Positions 8,654 through 18,264 are shown, numbered from the stretch's first letter. The stretch: DNA of 64,000 nucleotides from Fibrobacter sp. UWB16 (GCF_900215325.1 NZ_OCMS01000002.1:1031147-1095146), one strand, 5' to 3'. Notes: generated from the letters alone by a model not told the origin. Translations and numbers: made by a program.

Positions 8654-10348
8654 ATGAAACTCTCCAAGTACTTTTACGTCACGCTCCGCGAAACGCCGAG
8701 CGATGCCACCATGCCCTCCCACATCTTCCTCATGCGCGGCGGCTATATCAAGCCTGTTTCTACCGGTATCTATTCCATGATGCCGATCGGTTACCGCGTC
8801 ATCCAGAAGATCGTAAACATCATCCGCGAAGAAATGAACAAGATTGGCGGTATCGAAGTGGATCTCCCGGTGGTGCAGACCGCTGAACTCTGGAGCGAAT
8901 CGGGCCGTTACCAGGCTATTGGCGAAGAACTCCTCCGCTTCAAGGATCGCAACAACCACAACATGGTGCTCGCCATGACGCACGAAGAAGCCATGACCGA
9001 CCTCGTGCGCTACGTGCTCAACAGCTACAAGCAGCTGCCGGTGATGCTCTACCAGTTCAAGACCAAGTACCGTGACGAAGCCCGTGCCCGTGGCGGTCTT
9101 ATCCGCGTCCGCGAATTCTTGATGAAGGATGCTTACAGTTTCCACACCAGCCAGGAAGACCTCGACCGTCACTACCAGGAAGAATACGACGCCTACCTCC
9201 GCATCTACCGTCGCGTGGGCATTGAACCGGTGGTGGTGCAGAGCGATACGGGTATCATGGGCGGCAAGGTCGCTCACGAATTCATGCTGGATACTCCGAA
9301 CGGCGAAGACTACTTGATCCTTTGCAAGAAGTGCGGCTACCAGGCCAATCGCGAAATCGCCAAGTTCCAGCGTGTGCCGTTCAAGGGCGACGAAAATGCA
9401 GCTCTCGAAAAGGTCGCTACGCCGAACAGCGAAAGCATCGACGAACTCACCAAGTTCCTGAACGTGCCTGCCGAATCGACCGCCAAGTGCGTGTTCTTCG
9501 ACTTCGAAGGCAAGCTCATCACGGTTGTGGTTCCGGGCAACCTCGATGTTTCCGAAATCAAGCTCCACAACCTCTTGAAGGCCAAGGAACTCTATCCGGC
9601 TGAAGACAGCCTCATCAAATCTTGCGGCATGGTTCCGGGCTTTGCTTCCCCGATTAACGCTCACGACACGCGCATCATTGTCGATGAAGCTATCGCTGAT
9701 TCCTTCGACCTCGTCACCGGCGCAAACGAAGAAGGCTATCACTTCAAGCATTGCAACCCGAAGCGCGACTTCCCGAAGTTCGAAGTGGCGGACATCGCAG
9801 AAGCTTCCGAAGTTTGCAAGTGCCCCTGCTGCGGCGAACTCCTCACCGAAACTCGCGGCATCGAAATGGGCAACATCTTCAAGCTCGGCACCAAGTTCTC
9901 AGAATCCATGGGCGCCAAGTTCCTCACCGCCGAAAAGACGACCGCTCCGGCCATCATGGGCTGCTACGGCATTGGCGTGGGTCGCTTGATGGCATCCGTC
10001 GTGGAAAACAGCCACGATGACTTCGGACCGATCTGGCCCAAGTCCATCGCTCCGTTCCAGGTGGAAATCGTCCCCATCGGCAAGGAAGCCGAACTCATGG
10101 AACTCGCTGAAAAGTTCGAAAAGGAACTTGAAGCCGCCGGCATCGACGTGCTCGTGGACGACCGCGACGAACGTCCGGGCGTGAAGTTCAAGGACGCCGA
10201 CCTCTGGGGTTCTCCGGTGCGCATCGCCATCGGCAAGAAGGGCCTCGCAAACGGCGAAGTCGAATGGAAGTTCCGCAACGAAAAGCAGTTCACCATGGTC
10301 AAGGTCGAAGACGTCATCGCCAAGGCCAAGGAATACTTCGCAGAATAA
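8654..10348 (+). CDS. proS: prolyl-tRNA synthetase, bacterial type
   Basis: Charges tRNA-Pro. 564 residues, the length of the bacterial (ProS type 1) form with an editing insertion. Class II motif 2 is seen as FKTKYRDEARARGGLIRVREFLMKDAYSF split around residues 135-165; the INS/YbaK-like editing domain spans about 235-390; motif 3 is GCYGIGVGRLM near 436; the anticodon-binding domain ends the protein. Codon use is strongly biased to C-ending codons, as expected for a highly expressed gene. A strong terminator follows. Confidence 0.97.
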   Translation: MKLSKYFYVTLRETPSDATMPSHIFLMRGGYIKPVSTGIYSMMPIGYRVIQKIVNIIREEMNKIGGIEVDLPVVQTAELWSESGRYQAIGEELLRFKDRNNHNMVLAMTHEEAMTDLVRYVLNSYKQLPVMLYQFKTKYRDEARARGGLIRVREFLMKDAYSFHTSQEDLDRHYQEEYDAYLRIYRRVGIEPVVVQSDTGIMGGKVAHEFMLDTPNGEDYLILCKKCGYQANREIAKFQRVPFKGDENAALEKVATPNSESIDELTKFLNVPAESTAKCVFFDFEGKLITVVVPGNLDVSEIKLHNLLKAKELYPAEDSLIKSCGMVPGFASPINAHDTRIIVDEAIADSFDLVTGANEEGYHFKHCNPKRDFPKFEVADIAEASEVCKCPCCGELLTETRGIEMGNIFKLGTKFSESMGAKFLTAEKTTAPAIMGCYGIGVGRLMASVVENSHDDFGPIWPKSIAPFQVEIVPIGKEAELMELAEKFEKELEAAGIDVLVDDRDERPGVKFKDADLWGSPVRIAIGKKGLANGEVEWKFRNEKQFTMVKVEDVIAKAKEYFAE

Positions 10349-10381
10349 GACGAAAGAACGCCCGCATTAGCGGGCTACAGA

Positions 10382-10394
10382 CGAGAGACGAAAG
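10382..10394. repeat. downstream partner of the proS-flanking inverted repeat
   Basis: CGAGAGACGAAAG, the exact reverse complement of 8502-8514. Confidence 0.5.
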
Positions 10395-10459
10395 CGTGTA
10401 CAGATGTCATGCCGCACTCTGTTGCGGCATCGCCATTTCAACACAGACTTTTAAATTGC

Positions 10460-10486
10460 AAGCCTGCCATCGTGGCAGGCTTTTTT
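10460..10486 (+). terminator. proS terminator
   Basis: Perfect hairpin AAGCCTGCC / GGCAGGCTT with loop ATCGT followed by TTTTTTCTTT. Confidence 0.9.
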
Positions 10487-10534
10487 CTTTGCTCTATTGT
10501 CCCACCCCTGTAAAATTGATTATCTTATAAACGT

Positions 10535-11827
10535 ATGATGAACTCGATTGACTGGTCTGTGGGTTGGTGCTATGTCTGCACCGTACTCTTGCTATTATTA
10601 ATTGTCACCATTTTGCTGTTGCTCGACTACTGGAAAAGGCAAAAGCTTTATACGCTTTTCGCGGGCAACCTCGGTGAGTTCATCGTCGTACTTTCCGACA
10701 AGTTTGAATTTATCAGTTCTCTGCCGCAGTTCATGTCGGACCCGCTCTTTGACAACTTGAGCAAGGACCGCTTGTTCCGAGACATTCTTCCGCCAAAGGA
10801 CTGGGCTCGCCTTAAGCTTTACTTCGATGACATTGACAAGCACCCTGAAATGCCGTTTATGTTCTCGTACAAGCGCGATGATGGTACTACGCTCTGGTTT
10901 GAAATGCGATGCCAGCACCAGCGTCTTTCGATGGACGAATCTCGTTATATCTGCTTGATTAAGAATATTTCGAACACCGTCGAAAACCAGCACCGCCTAG
11001 ACGAAGCCGAAACAAAGCTCAAGTCCTTGCTCCGCAATACCGGCGATTTCCTGTGGAAATTCGATTTCGAAAGCCGACAGCTCTTTTTGCTCACACCGAT
11101 GATGGACGATGACTACCGCGACGTTCCTCGCTCTGGCGGCGTTGTCGATATCGAATCGCTCATGCCAGAAGACGATTTCAAGTTGCTTGAACGCGTGATG
11201 AACGAATGCATGATGAAGGCCGGTGGCGAAGCCGCTTATGATGACAAAGGGCACTTGCTCGATGAACAAAGCCAGCTCAACCGCCTCGCCAATGAAAACG
11301 CCCGCTTCGGCACGCTCAAGATTCGTTGCTGGAACAGTGAAAAGAACCTCGTGTGGTACGACTTCCGTGGCCACCTCGCCCCCGATGATGAAGACCGCAT
11401 TGTGATGATGGGGTCTGCCCGCCGTGTTGAAACATCCCCAGAAATTCCGTTCCTCATGAAAAGCGGCGTCGAGGAATCTTTGATAAATTCACTTTTCAAC
11501 TTCCCAAACATCGGTATTTTCTGGGTCGACCGCAACTTCACCATTCTCGGCTGCAACAACGCGTTCGCCACAGATTCTGGCTTTGCCAAAACGGACGAAG
11601 TCGTCAATCAATCTTTGAAAGACGTCATCTCCGTCAAGTACCTTCCCTATTACGATTCCATGATCAGGGACGTATTCGATAACGGCTCGCCCAAAAGCTG
11701 GAAGGGTAAATTTGATGATAGCAATCTAATTTGTACCATCAACGTGGTTCCCATGCTTAAATCGCTTCTCAAATCCGGTTATACCGTAAGTCGTGTACTT
11801 TGCGTTTATATGCGAATTTCAGGATAA
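10535..11827 (+). CDS. membrane-anchored PAS-domain protein without output domain
   Basis: 430 residues. One transmembrane helix at about 9-31 anchors it, with the rest cytoplasmic. Three PAS-like segments can be read: about 40-150 (FIVVLSDKFEFISS ... YICLIKNISNT), 160-300 (LRNTGDFLWKFDFES ... MGSARRVE) and 315-428 (NIGIFWVDRNFTILGCNNAFATDSG). The PAS similarity is from pattern, not search. No kinase, GGDEF, EAL or HTH region follows, so it may sense a signal and act through a partner. The protein ends soon after the last PAS core, so a lost C-terminal kinase is possible, but I see no kinase remnant in the 340 bases downstream. Confidence 0.7.
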   Translation: MMNSIDWSVGWCYVCTVLLLLLIVTILLLLDYWKRQKLYTLFAGNLGEFIVVLSDKFEFISSLPQFMSDPLFDNLSKDRLFRDILPPKDWARLKLYFDDIDKHPEMPFMFSYKRDDGTTLWFEMRCQHQRLSMDESRYICLIKNISNTVENQHRLDEAETKLKSLLRNTGDFLWKFDFESRQLFLLTPMMDDDYRDVPRSGGVVDIESLMPEDDFKLLERVMNECMMKAGGEAAYDDKGHLLDEQSQLNRLANENARFGTLKIRCWNSEKNLVWYDFRGHLAPDDEDRIVMMGSARRVETSPEIPFLMKSGVEESLINSLFNFPNIGIFWVDRNFTILGCNNAFATDSGFAKTDEVVNQSLKDVISVKYLPYYDSMIRDVFDNGSPKSWKGKFDDSNLICTINVVPMLKSLLKSGYTVSRVLCVYMRISG

Positions 11828-11890
11828 AACGCCTTTAAGTATAAATTCAAAATTCCATTGCGAACACAACGGGAATTTTTGTATAAAAAA

Positions 11891-11919
11891 CACCAGCCTC
11901 GTAAGAGACTGGCGCTTTT
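11891..11919 (+). terminator. terminator after the PAS gene
   Basis: CACCAG-CCTC-GTAA-GAG-A-CTGGCG hairpin followed by CTTTTG; weak T-run. Confidence 0.5.
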
Positions 11920-11941
11920 GAAATGTTCAAGATTCTCCGAG

Positions 11942-11973
11942 AAGGAGGAGCCCGCTCGATGGCGGGCATGACA
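11942..11973. repeat. family B palindromic repeat
   Basis: GGAGGAGCCCGC...GCGGGCATGACA, in the otherwise gene-free stretch 11828-12170. Confidence 0.75.
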
Positions 11974-11975
11974 TC

Positions 11976-12083
11976 CTCATTCAAGAAATACAGAGAGCAA
12001 AAAAAGTCTGCCTCGTTTGAAGCAGACCTAACATTTCGAATTTGGATTAGAACGAATCTTCTCATTCAAGAAACACAGAGAGC
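11976..12083. repeat. pair of 23-base direct repeats
   Basis: CTCATTCAAGAAATACAGAG (plus AGC) at 11976-11998 recurs at 12061-12083 with one change (C for T). The pair brackets the GH94 terminator. No open frame is convincing here. Confidence 0.6.
11998..12028 (-). terminator. terminator of the GH94 gene
   Basis: Minus-strand hairpin GTCTGCTTC / GAGGCAGAC with loop AAAC followed by seven T. It lies 140 bases after the GH94 stop; the space between holds no gene. Confidence 0.75.
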
Positions 12084-12170
12084 CTAGCGAGAGCAGGAAA
12101 GATCGCCCGTAGCGTAGTTTCCTACGTGAGGGCGAGATTGACGAACTATCGCGACGGCTATATGTGTTTC

Positions 12171-14699
12171 TTAACCCAAAGTGACTTCGACCTTGTGCAC
12201 ACCCTTCGTAAAGATCGGAGCGACGTTGGAATCGATTTCCTGACCGTCAACAACCATCTTTGCAACGCCCTTGCAGACGTGATCCGGGTTCTTCACCGTG
12301 ATCTGGTAAGTAGCACCGCGGAACTTACGGGTAGCTTCGAAGCCAGCCCATGCGCTCGGGATGCAAGGATCGACAACGAGACCGTTGAAGCTTGCGCGGA
12401 TACCGAGGATGAACTGCGTTGCTGCCTGGTAAGTCCAAGTAGAAGTACCGGAGAGCCATGCGTTACGGCCCATACCGAACTGCTTGTGTTCGTCACCGAG
12501 GATGTTCTGCGGATAGCAGTACGGTTCAGATTCGAACACGTCAAGGATGCCATTCTTGGAAGCCGGGTTGATCTGGTTATAATACTGGAATGCGTTGTCG
12601 CCACGGCCGAGGATCGTTTCGGCAATCATCACCCACGGGTTCGTGTGGAGGAAGATACCGCCGTTTTCCTTTGCTCCAGGAGGATAGGTGGAGATGCCAC
12701 CGACAGCCGGTTCAAAGCCACGGTAACCCGGAGTAGAGCTCTTCACACCGTACTTGGTGTTGAGAAGCTTGTTCAAGCTGTCCATGCCCTGCACTGCGCG
12801 GTCGCCGAAAGCGATGCCAGCGATGACCGGCCAGGACTGGCCGTTGCAGTAAATCTTGCCGTACTTGGCAGAGGAAACACCGTAGCCGTTGCCGTCCTTG
12901 TCGAACCAACGAGTCCACCACTTGCCGTCCCAAGCGCTGTCGTTGAATGCCTTCTTGACATCTTCGTACCAGCCCTTGTACATTTCAACGGCTTCCTTGT
13001 CGCCGAGAGCTTCTTCAATGCCCATCATTTCGAGCAATGCCTTAGCGTACAAAGCAGTGTTGAACGTAGATTCTGCACCGAGCGGGAGGTTCATGCAGTC
13101 GTTCCAGTCGGCAAAGCCGAGGAGCGGGAGGTTGTGCTGACCGAGGTGTTCGCGAGTGAACTTGAGAGCGCGCTTCAAGTGTTCGAGAACAGTGCCCTTC
13201 GGACGTTCAGCATGCTTCTTGCCTGCAACGTAGAACGGAATTTCTTCGTTGAGGAGGTCCATCTTGCCGGTTTCCTTGAGGTAGGTAGCGACAGTGAGGA
13301 CGATCCAGAGGTGGTCATCGCCGTACCAGTCAGCGTATGCCGGATTGCCGTTAGCGTCGAGAACGCCAGCCTTTTCGCGGGAGTCACCGGCGTTAGCTTC
13401 GTTACCCGTGTCTTCAGCAAGGGCGAGCGGAGCGTACTGGTGCATAGCGTTACCTTCCGGACGCTGCACGGAGATGAGGTTCTTGGTGAGAACGAGAGCT
13501 TCTTCAGGCATGTGGCTCATGACGCCCATGAGGTCCTGAGTAGAGTCACGGTAACCGATACCGCGGCTGGTGCCGTAGCCCAACTGATAGAGGGACAAGT
13601 AGCGGCTCCAGTTCTTGGTGGTGTGGCACTGACGCGGGTTGTGCACATTCACCATCGTGTTAAAAGATGCATCCGGGGTCTTGACCTGGATCGTGGAGAG
13701 GTAGTTTTCCCAGAACTTTGCGAGTTCTTCGAAAGCCTTGTCCACGTTCTTGAGATCGCGGTACTTCTTGATAGCCTTGGCTGCAACCTTGAGGCTCTGT
13801 TCCTGACCGAGCTGGGTGCAGGTACGGAAAGTCTTCTTGGCAGCGATCTTGCCAGCGTGGATCATGAGAGCGGCAATGTTGTCGCCACGGTCGCATTCGC
13901 TGTTAGCAAGTTCCTTGTTCTGGAGGCTGAGCGGATTTGCCCAGGAACCCATTTCGTTCTGGCCGAGGAATACGCGGCGGTCACCATCGAAGGAACCAAC
14001 CTTGCAGTCAGCAGTAACGTAGTTCACGGCGTAGTCACGCTTCATGTAAGCGTACTGTTCCAAAACAACGTGGCCGTCCTTTTCCCAGTGGCCCTTGAGG
14101 GTCATGGTCTGCGGAACCCAGTCGGCGTTCGTGAGCTGCTTTTCAGCTTCGAAGTGGCTGAATTCATAAACCGGGATGATGTCCACTTCCTTAGAACCAC
14201 CGGCGATGTTCGTCACCTGGATGTCCTGGAGGAGAGTGTTGGAGCCCGTCGGGACAAAAATCGTCACCTGAACGCGGAGGCCGTAAACTTCGGCAATCCA
14301 GCGCATGTAGGAAAGACCCACGTGGCATTCCCACTTGTCGAGCTTGACGAGAGTCGGAACGTAGAACGGGGAGAAAATCTTGTAGCTCTTGCCATCCTTG
14401 ATACGGATGTAGATAGTGCTGGCCTTGAAGTCAGAGCACGGCATCTGTGCAATGTACTTGGTGATACGGTTGAGAGCCGGGTCGCCTTTGCAAACGAGAG
14501 TGCCGCCGGTCGTATCGACGATACCGCCGAAGTTGAGTGTACCGACGTAGTTGCACCACTTGATCGGGGTTGCCGGGGTGGTGAGCACGTATTCTTTTGC
14601 AGCGTCATCAAAGTAGCCATACTTCGGGGCAGCGACCTTAGCGGTCTTCTTTGCCGGGGCCTTCTTTGCAGCGCTCTTCTTCACTGTTTTTGTAGCCAT
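12171..14699 (-). CDS. GH94 phosphorylase, cellobiose-phosphorylase-like, with histone-H1-like N-terminal tail
   Basis: Glycoside hydrolase family 94 enzyme that would split cellobiose (or a related disaccharide) with phosphate to give glucose 1-phosphate and glucose. The catalytic domain begins YGYFDDAAKEYVLTTP at residue 27, the usual GH94 start; the general-acid Asp is in GFADWNDCMN near residue 530; GRNAWLSGTSTWTY closes the barrel. F. succinogenes is known to take up and phosphorolyse cellodextrins. The first 26 residues (KSAAKKAPAKKTAKVAAPK) are an Ala/Lys/Pro tail like histone H1. The start is secure: GGAG lies five bases before the ATG. The tail could bind nucleic acid or surfaces; unknown. 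Substrate could also be chitobiose or cellodextrin. Confidence 0.88.
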   Translation of the reverse strand: MATKTVKKSAAKKAPAKKTAKVAAPKYGYFDDAAKEYVLTTPATPIKWCNYVGTLNFGGIVDTTGGTLVCKGDPALNRITKYIAQMPCSDFKASTIYIRIKDGKSYKIFSPFYVPTLVKLDKWECHVGLSYMRWIAEVYGLRVQVTIFVPTGSNTLLQDIQVTNIAGGSKEVDIIPVYEFSHFEAEKQLTNADWVPQTMTLKGHWEKDGHVVLEQYAYMKRDYAVNYVTADCKVGSFDGDRRVFLGQNEMGSWANPLSLQNKELANSECDRGDNIAALMIHAGKIAAKKTFRTCTQLGQEQSLKVAAKAIKKYRDLKNVDKAFEELAKFWENYLSTIQVKTPDASFNTMVNVHNPRQCHTTKNWSRYLSLYQLGYGTSRGIGYRDSTQDLMGVMSHMPEEALVLTKNLISVQRPEGNAMHQYAPLALAEDTGNEANAGDSREKAGVLDANGNPAYADWYGDDHLWIVLTVATYLKETGKMDLLNEEIPFYVAGKKHAERPKGTVLEHLKRALKFTREHLGQHNLPLLGFADWNDCMNLPLGAESTFNTALYAKALLEMMGIEEALGDKEAVEMYKGWYEDVKKAFNDSAWDGKWWTRWFDKDGNGYGVSSAKYGKIYCNGQSWPVIAGIAFGDRAVQGMDSLNKLLNTKYGVKSSTPGYRGFEPAVGGISTYPPGAKENGGIFLHTNPWVMIAETILGRGDNAFQYYNQINPASKNGILDVFESEPYCYPQNILGDEHKQFGMGRNAWLSGTSTWTYQAATQFILGIRASFNGLVVDPCIPSAWAGFEATRKFRGATYQITVKNPDHVCKGVAKMVVDGQEIDSNVAPIFTKGVHKVEVTLG

Positions 14700-14836
14700 T
14701 GTATCTCCGTTAGAGAGGGGGGTTAGTTAAAATCGTAAGTAGGAATTTGGAATCCAAAATTGCGAATCAGGGATTCGAAGTTCTGGATTCGGAAATATCC
14801 TTTAAACTTTTGCGGGGTAAATATAGTTTTTTATTT

Positions 14837-14910
14837 CGTCATTCTGAGCGAAGCGAAGAATCCAGTCAAAGAATGCACTGGATCCTTCCACCTACGGTGT
14901 CAGGATGACG
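14837..14910. repeat. family A palindromic repeat, two-arm copy
   Basis: CGTCATTCTGA...GAATCCAGT followed by CACTGGATCCTTC...TCAGGATGACG, the two halves being inverted. It sits between the GH94 promoter and the 3' end of padR. Confidence 0.85.
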
Positions 14911-14926
14911 AGTTTTCGTCTAAACT

Positions 14927-15523
14927 CTACTCATCAAACTTTTCGAAATCGCGGTTACCGAAATTGATATAGAAGTATCCACCGAGTTTCTTGCTACGGA
15001 CCGGGTCGCGCAAAATGCCGATGGCAGCACGCACGTACTTGAGTTCCACAAGAATGTGGTCACGGCTCATGCAGTTGAGGAACGGTCCTTCGGGGTAAAG
15101 CGTCGGGCGCGGTTCTTCGGCAATCATCTTTTCAAGATTTTCGATTTCCTGAACCAGTCTACGTTCATGCACTTCGAGCGTACGGATAACTTCCTTGTTG
15201 TCGGCACCGTAGAGGAAAGCAAAACCAAGCGTACGCGGATCGTCATTGAAACCAGTCAAATGCTTCAGGACCTCTTTGCGGAGAACGTCCTTACCCTTGT
15301 CCGTGATGTTGAACACCATGCGTTCCGGGCGGTTTCCGTCGCGTTCGGAATGACCGACAATGCATTCATTCTTTTCGAGCGTTATCAGTCTATTATAAAC
15401 GGTCGAAGTGCTAATCTTAGCCCAGCGGTCAAGTTCACGGTCACGAATCTCCGTGATGATATCGTACCCACTGCGTTCGTGTTCCAAAATAAGGCCGAGC
15501 AATACTAGATCGTAACGATTCAT
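14927..15523 (-). CDS. PadR-family transcriptional regulator
   Basis: 198 residues. The winged helix fills the first 85 residues: LVLLGLILEHERSGYDIITEIRD, then STSTVYNRLITLEKNECIVGHSE with the typical PadR recognition helix and wing. The C-terminal half (residues 100-180) is a helical dimerisation domain of the Vir/PadR-type. A ribosome site AAGGA precedes the ATG. A perfect palindrome lies 24 bases upstream and the gene is divergent from a hybrid histidine kinase, so it probably regulates itself and perhaps the kinase. The same palindrome occurs ahead of alr. The ligand is unknown. Confidence 0.85.
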   Translation of the reverse strand: MNRYDLVLLGLILEHERSGYDIITEIRDRELDRWAKISTSTVYNRLITLEKNECIVGHSERDGNRPERMVFNITDKGKDVLRKEVLKHLTGFNDDPRTLGFAFLYGADNKEVIRTLEVHERRLVQEIENLEKMIAEEPRPTLYPEGPFLNCMSRDHILVELKYVRAAIGILRDPVRSKKLGGYFYINFGNRDFEKFDE

Positions 15524-15546
15524 TTATATTCCTTGATTTTGCTACT

Positions 15547-15561
15547 ATTCCAAGTTGGAAT
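15547..15561. promoter_or_regulatory. candidate PadR operator ATTCCAAGTTGGAAT
   Basis: Perfect 7-bp-arm palindrome with a single central base, in the divergent space between padR and the hybrid kinase. The identical arms recur at 60598-60612. Confidence 0.55.
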
Positions 15562-15663
15562 AATTGACTTAACAGAAAACTACATTATTTTTGCAAAAAA
15601 AATTAACCATCCCAAAAAAATCCGAAAAAAAATGATTTACATCGAGATTTAGTTATATTTCTA

Positions 15664-18264
15664 ATGAAAAAAAGGCTGGGGAGCAACGTGCAAACTTTTC
15701 AAAAATCGCAAAAAAAGAATAATCGCTTAAAGCACTCCGTTATAAGGTTTGCTCCTCTTATCGTCGTCATTTACTTAGTCATTGCAGCATTTACGACATT
15801 CCAGGACGAAGACCGAACGGCAGTTGCGGCACGAAACAAGGACTATATTAAAGATATCACCTTGGCCATGGCCGATAAAATCGACGACATTTTATCCAAC
15901 TCCCTCAAATCAATCGAAGCACTCGCAAAGCTCAGTTCAGATGTCATCGAAAACGGCCAGATGAACAGCGTTTTTCTAGCCGAACTCGAAAAGATGGTGC
16001 AATTCGACCATGTGCAATTCATCGATACGAACGGAATAGCTCAGATGTCATCGGGCGAAAAAATGGAATCCGCAAACAAGCCTTACTACATCGAGGGGAT
16101 GAACGGCAACAGCGGTATTTCTGTCATAATGCCAACAAACACATCAATGGCCTACATTCTTTTTTATGCCCCCGTATTCAACCACGATAAAATCATCGGC
16201 ATCCTCACCACCTCGTTTGACGAAAATACAATCAAGAGACTTCTCGATTACAAGGTTTACGGCGCACACGCATCAGCAGGCATCGTAAACGTCGAAGGCA
16301 AAAGTTTCATCGCTCTAGAAACCATGAAAATCCATCAAACTTCGATTCAAGGTCTCCCCCGCGACAACTTCAAAAGTTTTCTCTACACATCAAAATTTGA
16401 CGAAGAAAACCGCAACAACATCATCCGCGCTTACGCAACACGCACCCAATCACATTACAAATACCAAGGTTCATCCGATGAAATTCACGGTTACATAGCT
16501 CCGCTGCGCACAGTCCCTTTAAGCGTTTATTCAAACTTTCCTATCGAGGCCGCCAAAAGTCTTTATTCCATGGGCATCCAAGCCGGCCGCACTTTGCAGT
16601 TTTTGCTCATTTGCATATTCGGTAGCTACATAGCCTACCTCATGATCGTGCAAATTATTATCAGGCGCAAGGAAGCACGCCAAAAGCGCCTCGAAAGCTA
16701 CATCGCCAAAGCAGAAAACGCCATCGCAAGAGCAATGATCTTTGTCGATGCCGAGAAAGGAACCTTCGAAGACCTGTCCTTCATGCCAATGCCATTCCCC
16801 AAAACAGGGAATCTCGAAAATCTAAAAGAAGGCTTCATCCGCTACAATGACGATATGCAAAACGGAGAGGAGTTTAGAAACTTCTTCGAAGTCGTCATCA
16901 AAGAACGCAAGGTTCTCAACCGCATACCAAGTGTCGTATTCTGCAGTACCCAGCCTGATGGATCCAAAGAATATATCACAATGGTCTATATCCCTGTAGA
17001 AGTTAAGAGCAACCTTGTTCACAAAGGAATTATTTTATTTAGAAATATCACTACAGAGAAATCAAAAGAAATCGAAGCGAACAAAAAGCTTTCTCAAGCC
17101 CTAGCCGCAGCACGTGATGCAAGTAATGCCAAGACGACATTTCTGTTCAACATGTCCCATGACATCCGAACCCCAATGAATGCAGTCATGGGCTTTACCG
17201 CAATGGCCAAAAAGCACATCACAGATACAGAAACCACCAAGAAATATCTGGACAAGATCGATATTGCCGGCAAGCAGCTTTTGTCATTGGTAAATCAGGT
17301 TCTCGAAATGTCTCGAATAGAATCTGGAAAGATTCTTCTAAACGAACAGAAATGCGACCTAGAAAGCATCATCAAAGCAATATCAACCACATACGGAACA
17401 CATGCAGAGTCCAAGGGAATCCTGTTCTCGGCAACAATTTCAAATGTTATCCATAAGTTTGTTCTAGTTGACGCAGACCGCCTCAACCAAATTGCAGCAA
17501 ATATTATCGGCAACGCCATCAAGTACACAAAAGAAAACGGAACAATCACATGTTCATTCAGCGAACAGGAATGCGACCGCGAAGGCTACGGGCTTTACAC
17601 GCTTACCGTAGAAGATTCAGGTATCGGAATGAGCCAAGACTTTTTGGAGCACATCTACGACGAGTTTACTCGCGAAAGGTCTAGCACAGTCAGCCGAATC
17701 CAGGGAACAGGCCTAGGCATGACGATTGTAAAAAAGCTCACCGATCTCATGGAAGGCACAATCCATATTGAATCCCAAATCGGACAAGGGACAAAGATTT
17801 CCGTAATCTTACCAATCAAGTGGTGCGATGACCTTCATCCTGAAAACTCCGAGCAGAAAACGGTTACGACCATCCCTCTTAACGGAATGAAGGTTCTGCT
17901 TGTCGAAGATAACGAAATGAACCGCGAAATTGCAGAAGAAATTTTGACCGAGAACGGCCTTGTCGTCGATACGGCAAATGATGGAGACATCGCCGTCGAT
18001 AAAGTGCGCAAAGCACCAGCAGGCACTTATGAGCTCATCTTGATGGATGTGCAGATGCCTCATATGAACGGTTACGAAGCCACTAAGGAAATCCGCAAGT
18101 TAAGCGACCCTGGCAAGTCAAGCATTCCAATTATCGCCATGACCGCAAACGCCTTCGAAGAAGATAAGAAAAATGCACTTGCAGCAGGGATGAACAGCCA
18201 TCTGGCAAAGCCTATCGATGTTCAAAAGCTCATACAAACGCTTAGTGACTTTAAACAGAACTGA
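15664..18264 (+). CDS. hybrid sensor histidine kinase with receiver domain
   Basis: 866 residues. Transmembrane helix 1 at about 28-46, an extracytoplasmic dCache-like sensor at 50-300, helix 2 at 310-332, a linker that may be a degenerate PAS (350-465), a HisKA domain with phosphoacceptor His499 (NMSHDIRTPMNA), an HATPase domain at about 600-715 (N-box NIIGNAIKYT, G-boxes DSGIGM and GTGLGM), and a C-terminal receiver with VEDNEMNRE and phospho-Asp near 794 (LILMDVQMP). No Hpt domain, so a separate Hpt protein is expected. No clear ribosome site. Divergent from padR; the signal is unknown. Confidence 0.92.
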   Translation: MKKRLGSNVQTFQKSQKKNNRLKHSVIRFAPLIVVIYLVIAAFTTFQDEDRTAVAARNKDYIKDITLAMADKIDDILSNSLKSIEALAKLSSDVIENGQMNSVFLAELEKMVQFDHVQFIDTNGIAQMSSGEKMESANKPYYIEGMNGNSGISVIMPTNTSMAYILFYAPVFNHDKIIGILTTSFDENTIKRLLDYKVYGAHASAGIVNVEGKSFIALETMKIHQTSIQGLPRDNFKSFLYTSKFDEENRNNIIRAYATRTQSHYKYQGSSDEIHGYIAPLRTVPLSVYSNFPIEAAKSLYSMGIQAGRTLQFLLICIFGSYIAYLMIVQIIIRRKEARQKRLESYIAKAENAIARAMIFVDAEKGTFEDLSFMPMPFPKTGNLENLKEGFIRYNDDMQNGEEFRNFFEVVIKERKVLNRIPSVVFCSTQPDGSKEYITMVYIPVEVKSNLVHKGIILFRNITTEKSKEIEANKKLSQALAAARDASNAKTTFLFNMSHDIRTPMNAVMGFTAMAKKHITDTETTKKYLDKIDIAGKQLLSLVNQVLEMSRIESGKILLNEQKCDLESIIKAISTTYGTHAESKGILFSATISNVIHKFVLVDADRLNQIAANIIGNAIKYTKENGTITCSFSEQECDREGYGLYTLTVEDSGIGMSQDFLEHIYDEFTRERSSTVSRIQGTGLGMTIVKKLTDLMEGTIHIESQIGQGTKISVILPIKWCDDLHPENSEQKTVTTIPLNGMKVLLVEDNEMNREIAEEILTENGLVVDTANDGDIAVDKVRKAPAGTYELILMDVQMPHMNGYEATKEIRKLSDPGKSSIPIIAMTANAFEEDKKNALAAGMNSHLAKPIDVQKLIQTLSDFKQN

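Noticed and set aside
12126..14726. 866-codon open frame antisense to the GH94 gene
   Set aside because: It mirrors the codon bias of the real gene, matches no family and has no ribosome site or signal; a shadow.
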